A stretch of DNA of 64,000 nt from Lysobacter capsici (GTDB lineage: Bacteria; Pseudomonadota; Gammaproteobacteria; Xanthomonadales; Xanthomonadaceae). The position numbers were made by a program, and so were the translations under genes. Location of the stretch: positions 186,001-250,000 of the forward strand of contig NZ_CP094357.1 of assembly GCF_014779555.2 (NCBI RefSeq). Reading direction: 5' to 3'. Below the pieces are notes generated by a model that was not told where the DNA came from, did not search any database, and was given only the letters and a program-made list of their open reading frames with translations. Shown one piece after another: positions 61,550 to 64,000 of this stretch; position 1 is the first letter of the stretch, and every line of letters begins with the position of its first letter.

Positions 61550-62466
61550 TGCCGCGTTCGCAAGCCGCCGCGAAAGGAGCGAAGCCTGGCTTCGCTCCTT
61601 TTGCGTTTCTGCGTCATGGGTTTGCGGCTGTCGCTTGGTTCCGGCGCGCGCGTTTAGGTGCTTGCGACGGCAGTCGCGACCGACGCCATGGCCTTGGTGT
61701 CGCGCTGGGCTCGATCGCGCTGGCGCTCAGTGGCGCGGTCGCGGCGCAGGATTACCAGCCGCAGATGGACGGGTTCAACTCGACCATGGACTCGATGCAG
61801 AGCGTCGCCGGCACCGCCGCGGTCAATGCCGCGATCAAGCGATCGTTGAGTCAGCGCTCCGGCGCGGCGGCGCCGGCTCAGCGTCCTTCGGCCCAGCGCG
61901 GCGCGGGCGCTTCGAAGTCGCCTGCGGCCGCCACAGGCAGCACCGCCGACCTGTCGTTCCGGCGCGATCCTGCTACTACCGAGCGCGTGCGCGCGGCCTT
62001 GATCGCCGCGATGGCCAAGCAAAGCCGCGGCGTCGCCGACGACTTCGCGCGCCGTTCGGCCAGCGCCGAGTACCGCCAGCGTTTCGCCCGCGTCCTGCCG
62101 GCGCAGGGACTGGCCAACGACAACCTCGCCGATGTCGCCGCCTACCATGTCGCGGTCAACTGGGCCCTGGTTCATCAGGCGCCGTTGCCGAGCGGTGCGC
62201 GCCTGATCGCCTTGCGCAACCAGTTGCGCGGCTCGCTGGCGCAGGGCAGCACCTTGCCGGAACTCGCGCCGCAACGCCGGCAATGGGTCGCCGACGATTT
62301 CCTGTTCCGGGCCTTGAACCTGTCCGAACGCATCGACGCCTTCGCCCGCCGTCCCGAGCCCGACACCCAGGCGCAGTTCGCACGCGCGGCGCGCGAGGAT
62401 ATCCGCCGGACGCTGGGCATCGATCTGCAGAATTATCGATTCACTGCGCAGGGGTTGGTGCAGTAG
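61549..62466 (+). CDS. exported protein of unknown function (DUF6683-like?), start uncertain
   Basis: A 305-codon frame whose first ATG overlaps the preceding stop (TGATG). The coherent protein begins near residue 50: a signal peptide core (GVALGSIALALSGAVAAQ), then DYQPQMDGFNSTMDSMQSVAG, a low-complexity Ser/Ala linker, and a helical C-terminal domain of about 170 residues (RYRQRFARVLPAQGL-type motif, NDNLADVAAYHVAVNWALV, DDFLFRALNLSERIDAFARR). The first 45 codons include a terminator and are not protein-like. A single extra base after 61690 would join an ATG at 61688 directly to the signal peptide, so a frameshift is possible. Family and role unknown; DUF6683 is a tentative match from memory. 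Confidence 0.6.
   Translation: MPRSQAAAKGAKPGFAPFAFLRHGFAAVAWFRRARLGACDGSRDRRHGLGVALGSIALALSGAVAAQDYQPQMDGFNSTMDSMQSVAGTAAVNAAIKRSLSQRSGAAAPAQRPSAQRGAGASKSPAAATGSTADLSFRRDPATTERVRAALIAAMAKQSRGVADDFARRSASAEYRQRFARVLPAQGLANDNLADVAAYHVAVNWALVHQAPLPSGARLIALRNQLRGSLAQGSTLPELAPQRRQWVADDFLFRALNLSERIDAFARRPEPDTQAQFARAAREDIRRTLGIDLQNYRFTAQGLVQ
61573..61604 (+). terminator. strong rho-independent terminator after needle-like gene
   Basis: AAAGGAGCGAAGCC and GGCTTCGCTCCTTT are perfect 14-bp complements with almost no loop, ending in TTTT. It begins 24 bases past the needle-like gene's stop and marks the end of the type III structural operon. It also lies inside the open frame of the next gene. Confidence 0.9.
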
Positions 62467-62609
62467 CGTTGCTTGGCGGTGTACGGGGTCTCGCGCCTGC
62501 GAGGTCTTGCGGGGGCGGCTCTCTTGGCTGGGCTTCAGCCCGGACGCCTTCCGCTCCGATCGCGATCTTCATGACCCTATCTAACGATCGCGCCATTCAT
62601 TCGATGGCC

Positions 62610-63015
62610 CCCTGTAGGAGCGGCGCAAGCCGCGACCGCGCCATGACGGCAATATCGCAACCTGCGCCGTAGGCGAATTCCCGCGGTCGCGGCTCGCGCC
62701 GCTCCTACAGGTAGGCCATGTGGCTTTCGCTTGGGCTTGAAGCCGCGCAGTTCATCCAGCGCTGCGAAGCTTGGAACTCGCGTCAGCAAAAGCACACCCG
62801 ATGGGCGATGTGTATGGATGCGCCTACTCGCGCCATGACGACAATATCGCAACCTGCGCTATAGCCGAATTTCTGCGGTCGCGGCTCGCGCCGCTCCTAC
62901 AGGTAGGCCATATAGATTCAGCTCGGGTCTGAAGTGGCGCAGTTCATCCAGCGCTGCGAAGCTCGGAACTCGCGAGAACAACAGCACACCCGAAGGGCGG
63001 CGCACATGGATGTGC
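62610..63015. repeat. REP pair and tandem duplication of about 190 bp
   Basis: REP units in inverted orientation at 62610-62643 and 62681-62717, and another at 62873-62910. The segment 62638-62826 (CGCCATGACGGCAATATCGC, REP, GTAGGCCAT, CCAGCGCTGCGAAGCT, AGCACACCCGATGGGC) is repeated at 62828-63015 with about 85% identity. No gene is present. Confidence 0.8.
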
Positions 63016-63475
63016 GCCGTGCGCCACCGGGACAGGATGTCCCGTGTGGCGCATGCCTGCGTAAGCACCGTACTTGCGGGCCCTTGATTCACAAAAAAGC
63101 GTTTTTCTTTGGTTACCTTTCTTTTGTCGCTTTTGACAAAAGAAAGTAACTCGGCCGCTTGCGGACGAAAGCTGTTGATCTTGCCTTTGGCTTCAAAGCT
63201 CTAGAGCTTCAAAGCTTTGAAGCTTTCAAAGCTGCAAGCCAGATCAAAGGCTTCCGCCGCTAAAGCGGCGGGTCACTTTCTTTTGTCTAAAGCAACAAAA
63301 GAAAGGTAACCAAAGAAAAATGCTTTTTTGTGGATCAAGTGCCCGCAAGCGCGGAGCTTCCGCAGGCATGCGCCACACGGGACATCCATGTCCCGGTGGC
63401 GCACGGCGTGCATCCTGCACGCCGCCCTTCGGGTGTGCTGTTGCTAACGCGAGTTCGGGGCCTCGCAGCGCTGGT
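62950..63475. repeat. large inverted repeat, about 210-bp arms with palindromic centre
   Basis: Left arm 62950-63157 and right arm 63268-63475 are inverted copies at high identity: AGCGCTGCGA, GCACACCCGAAGGGCGGC, GTGCGCCACCGGGAC, GTCCCGTGTGGCGCATGCCT, TTGCGGGC, CACAAAAAAGC, TTTTTCTTTGGTTACCTTTC. The 110-base centre contains further short palindromes built from AGCTTCAAAGC and AGCTCTAGAGCT. Such a region can fold into a cruciform or an RNA hairpin of about 500 nucleotides. No open frame with a recognisable product lies inside. Confidence 0.88.
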
Positions 63476-63627
63476 GGGTAGGCTCTGCTTCACGCTTAAG
63501 CCAAAGCCAAAGCCAAAGCATCAACAGGACGCCCGGAGCCGAAGCATCAAGACGATGTCGAAACCAGTCGAAGCGGAAAGCGAGGGGTACAAAGACGCCG
63601 CGCGCGCGAAGCGCTCCGGGCGCGACC

Positions 63628-64000
63628 TCAACGCCGATTGAGTCGCCGACCCAACCACCACGCCCCGGCTGCCACCGCCACGCCGAGCAGCAGCGCCACG
63701 CCGCTGCCGCCGGGACTCGCGCGCTCGGTGATCAGGCTGCCGTCGGGCAGCAACAGCACCACCGCCATCGCCAGGCAGACATAGGCGGCTACGGTCAGCA
63801 CCCAGAACAACCACTGCAGCGCCCGCACCACTTCCAGGCTCGGCTGGTGTTCGTGCGTGGGGCGATGCACGCCGCCGCGGCCGAAGGCCGACAGCCACTG
63901 GGTCAGGCTGGCGTTGTCGACCCGTCCGCCGCGTCGCAGCGGACGGCGCTGCATGCTTTCGCCGGTGTAGATCTGATTGTTGGGCAGGCCGTCGCCGCGT
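63628..64000 (-). CDS. hypothetical membrane protein (partial, continues beyond right edge)
   Basis: The visible 3' part encodes about 124 residues. The first portion is hydrophilic (GDGLPNNQIYTGESMQRR; DNASLTQWLSAFGRGGVHRP), then come two transmembrane helices (LQWLFWVLTVAAYVCLAMAVVLLL split by a short Asp/Gly loop; SGVALLLGVAVAAGAWWLG) and a basic tail LGRRLNRR. An ATG at 63954 is open, but codons before it are in frame and protein-like, so the gene most likely starts upstream, outside the window. Family not recognised. Confidence 0.6.
   Translation of the reverse strand, partial: RGDGLPNNQIYTGESMQRRPLRRGGRVDNASLTQWLSAFGRGGVHRPTHEHQPSLEVVRALQWLFWVLTVAAYVCLAMAVVLLLPDGSLITERASPGGSGVALLLGVAVAAGAWWLGRRLNRR

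Noticed and set aside
62500-63500. Possible CRISPR array or integron because of repeated short units
   Set aside because: The repeats are few, unequal in spacing, arranged as tandem duplications and inverted arms, and no cas or integrase gene is present.
63330-63641. A 103-codon plus-strand frame at the edge of the large inverted repeat
   Set aside because: Its first part is repeat-derived (the same phrase is found in the left arm) and the rest is Lys/Pro low complexity, so it is not called as a gene.

Overview
The window is about 68% GC with near-uniform use of G/C in third codon positions. Its gene content points to a gammaproteobacterium of the Xanthomonadaceae, most likely a Lysobacter-like soil bacterium. 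The clues are a TonB-receptor/GH20/sugar-kinase/NagP block for N-acetylglucosamine, a secreted subtilisin, a GH3 enzyme with its own LacI regulator, GTAG-headed REP palindromes, GGGATTC intergenic repeats, and an NtrC/sigma-54 style glnA promoter. No rRNA, tRNA, CRISPR array, transposase or integrase was seen. The genus is an inference from gene content, not a database match.

Layout. 1-3.8 kb: hybrid sensor kinase (cut by the left edge) and an EAL-domain response regulator, a probable cyclic-di-GMP two-component pair. 4-13.3 kb: exported TPR-like protein, then an N-acetylglucosamine utilisation locus (GH20 lipoprotein, TonB receptor and sugar kinase on the minus strand, NagP permease on the plus strand) around a perfect palindromic operator. 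13.6-23.8 kb: housekeeping and accessory genes (acyltransferase, alpha/beta hydrolase, MORN-like protein, TPR protein, PEBP, a short-chain dehydrogenase that lacks the catalytic residues, two tandem RDD proteins, META lipoprotein, DUF2750-like protein, UppP). 23.9-28.9 kb: nitrogen block with glnA, an acetyltransferase, a Gcw_chp porin-like protein, PII and AmtB. 29-32.6 kb: an unusual 2OG-Fe(II) oxygenase/WD40 fusion and a subtilisin. 32.9-38.9 kb: SSS sugar symporter, LacI regulator and GH3 glucosidase, with a second LacI-type palindrome upstream. 39-42.4 kb: RegA-like regulator, copper chaperones PCuAC and Sco, and a hypothetical protein, among tandem repeat duplications.

42.4-62.5 kb holds a nearly complete type III secretion system. 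sctU lies alone on the plus strand and converges on a minus-strand run: kinase, FixJ-like regulator, sctQ, sctR, sctS, sctT. A second plus-strand run carries a FliO-like gene, sctV, sctD, a needle/filament-like gene, sctI, sctJ, sctK, sctL, sctN, sctO, sctP, an unknown gene and a second needle-like gene. This is the most unusual part of the window. It has a FliO-like protein inside an injectisome locus, a SctR with a roughly 95-residue Ala/Pro/Thr insertion, a well-placed internal start in sctQ, two different needle-like subunits, and a PAS kinase/FixJ regulator pair in the export operon. No secretin, gatekeeper, translocator or effector gene is visible here, so the cluster must rely on loci outside the window or be a divergent machine.

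62.5-64 kb is a repeat-rich non-coding stretch: tandem REP-containing duplications and a roughly 520-bp inverted repeat. It is followed by the 3' part of a membrane protein gene that runs off the right edge.
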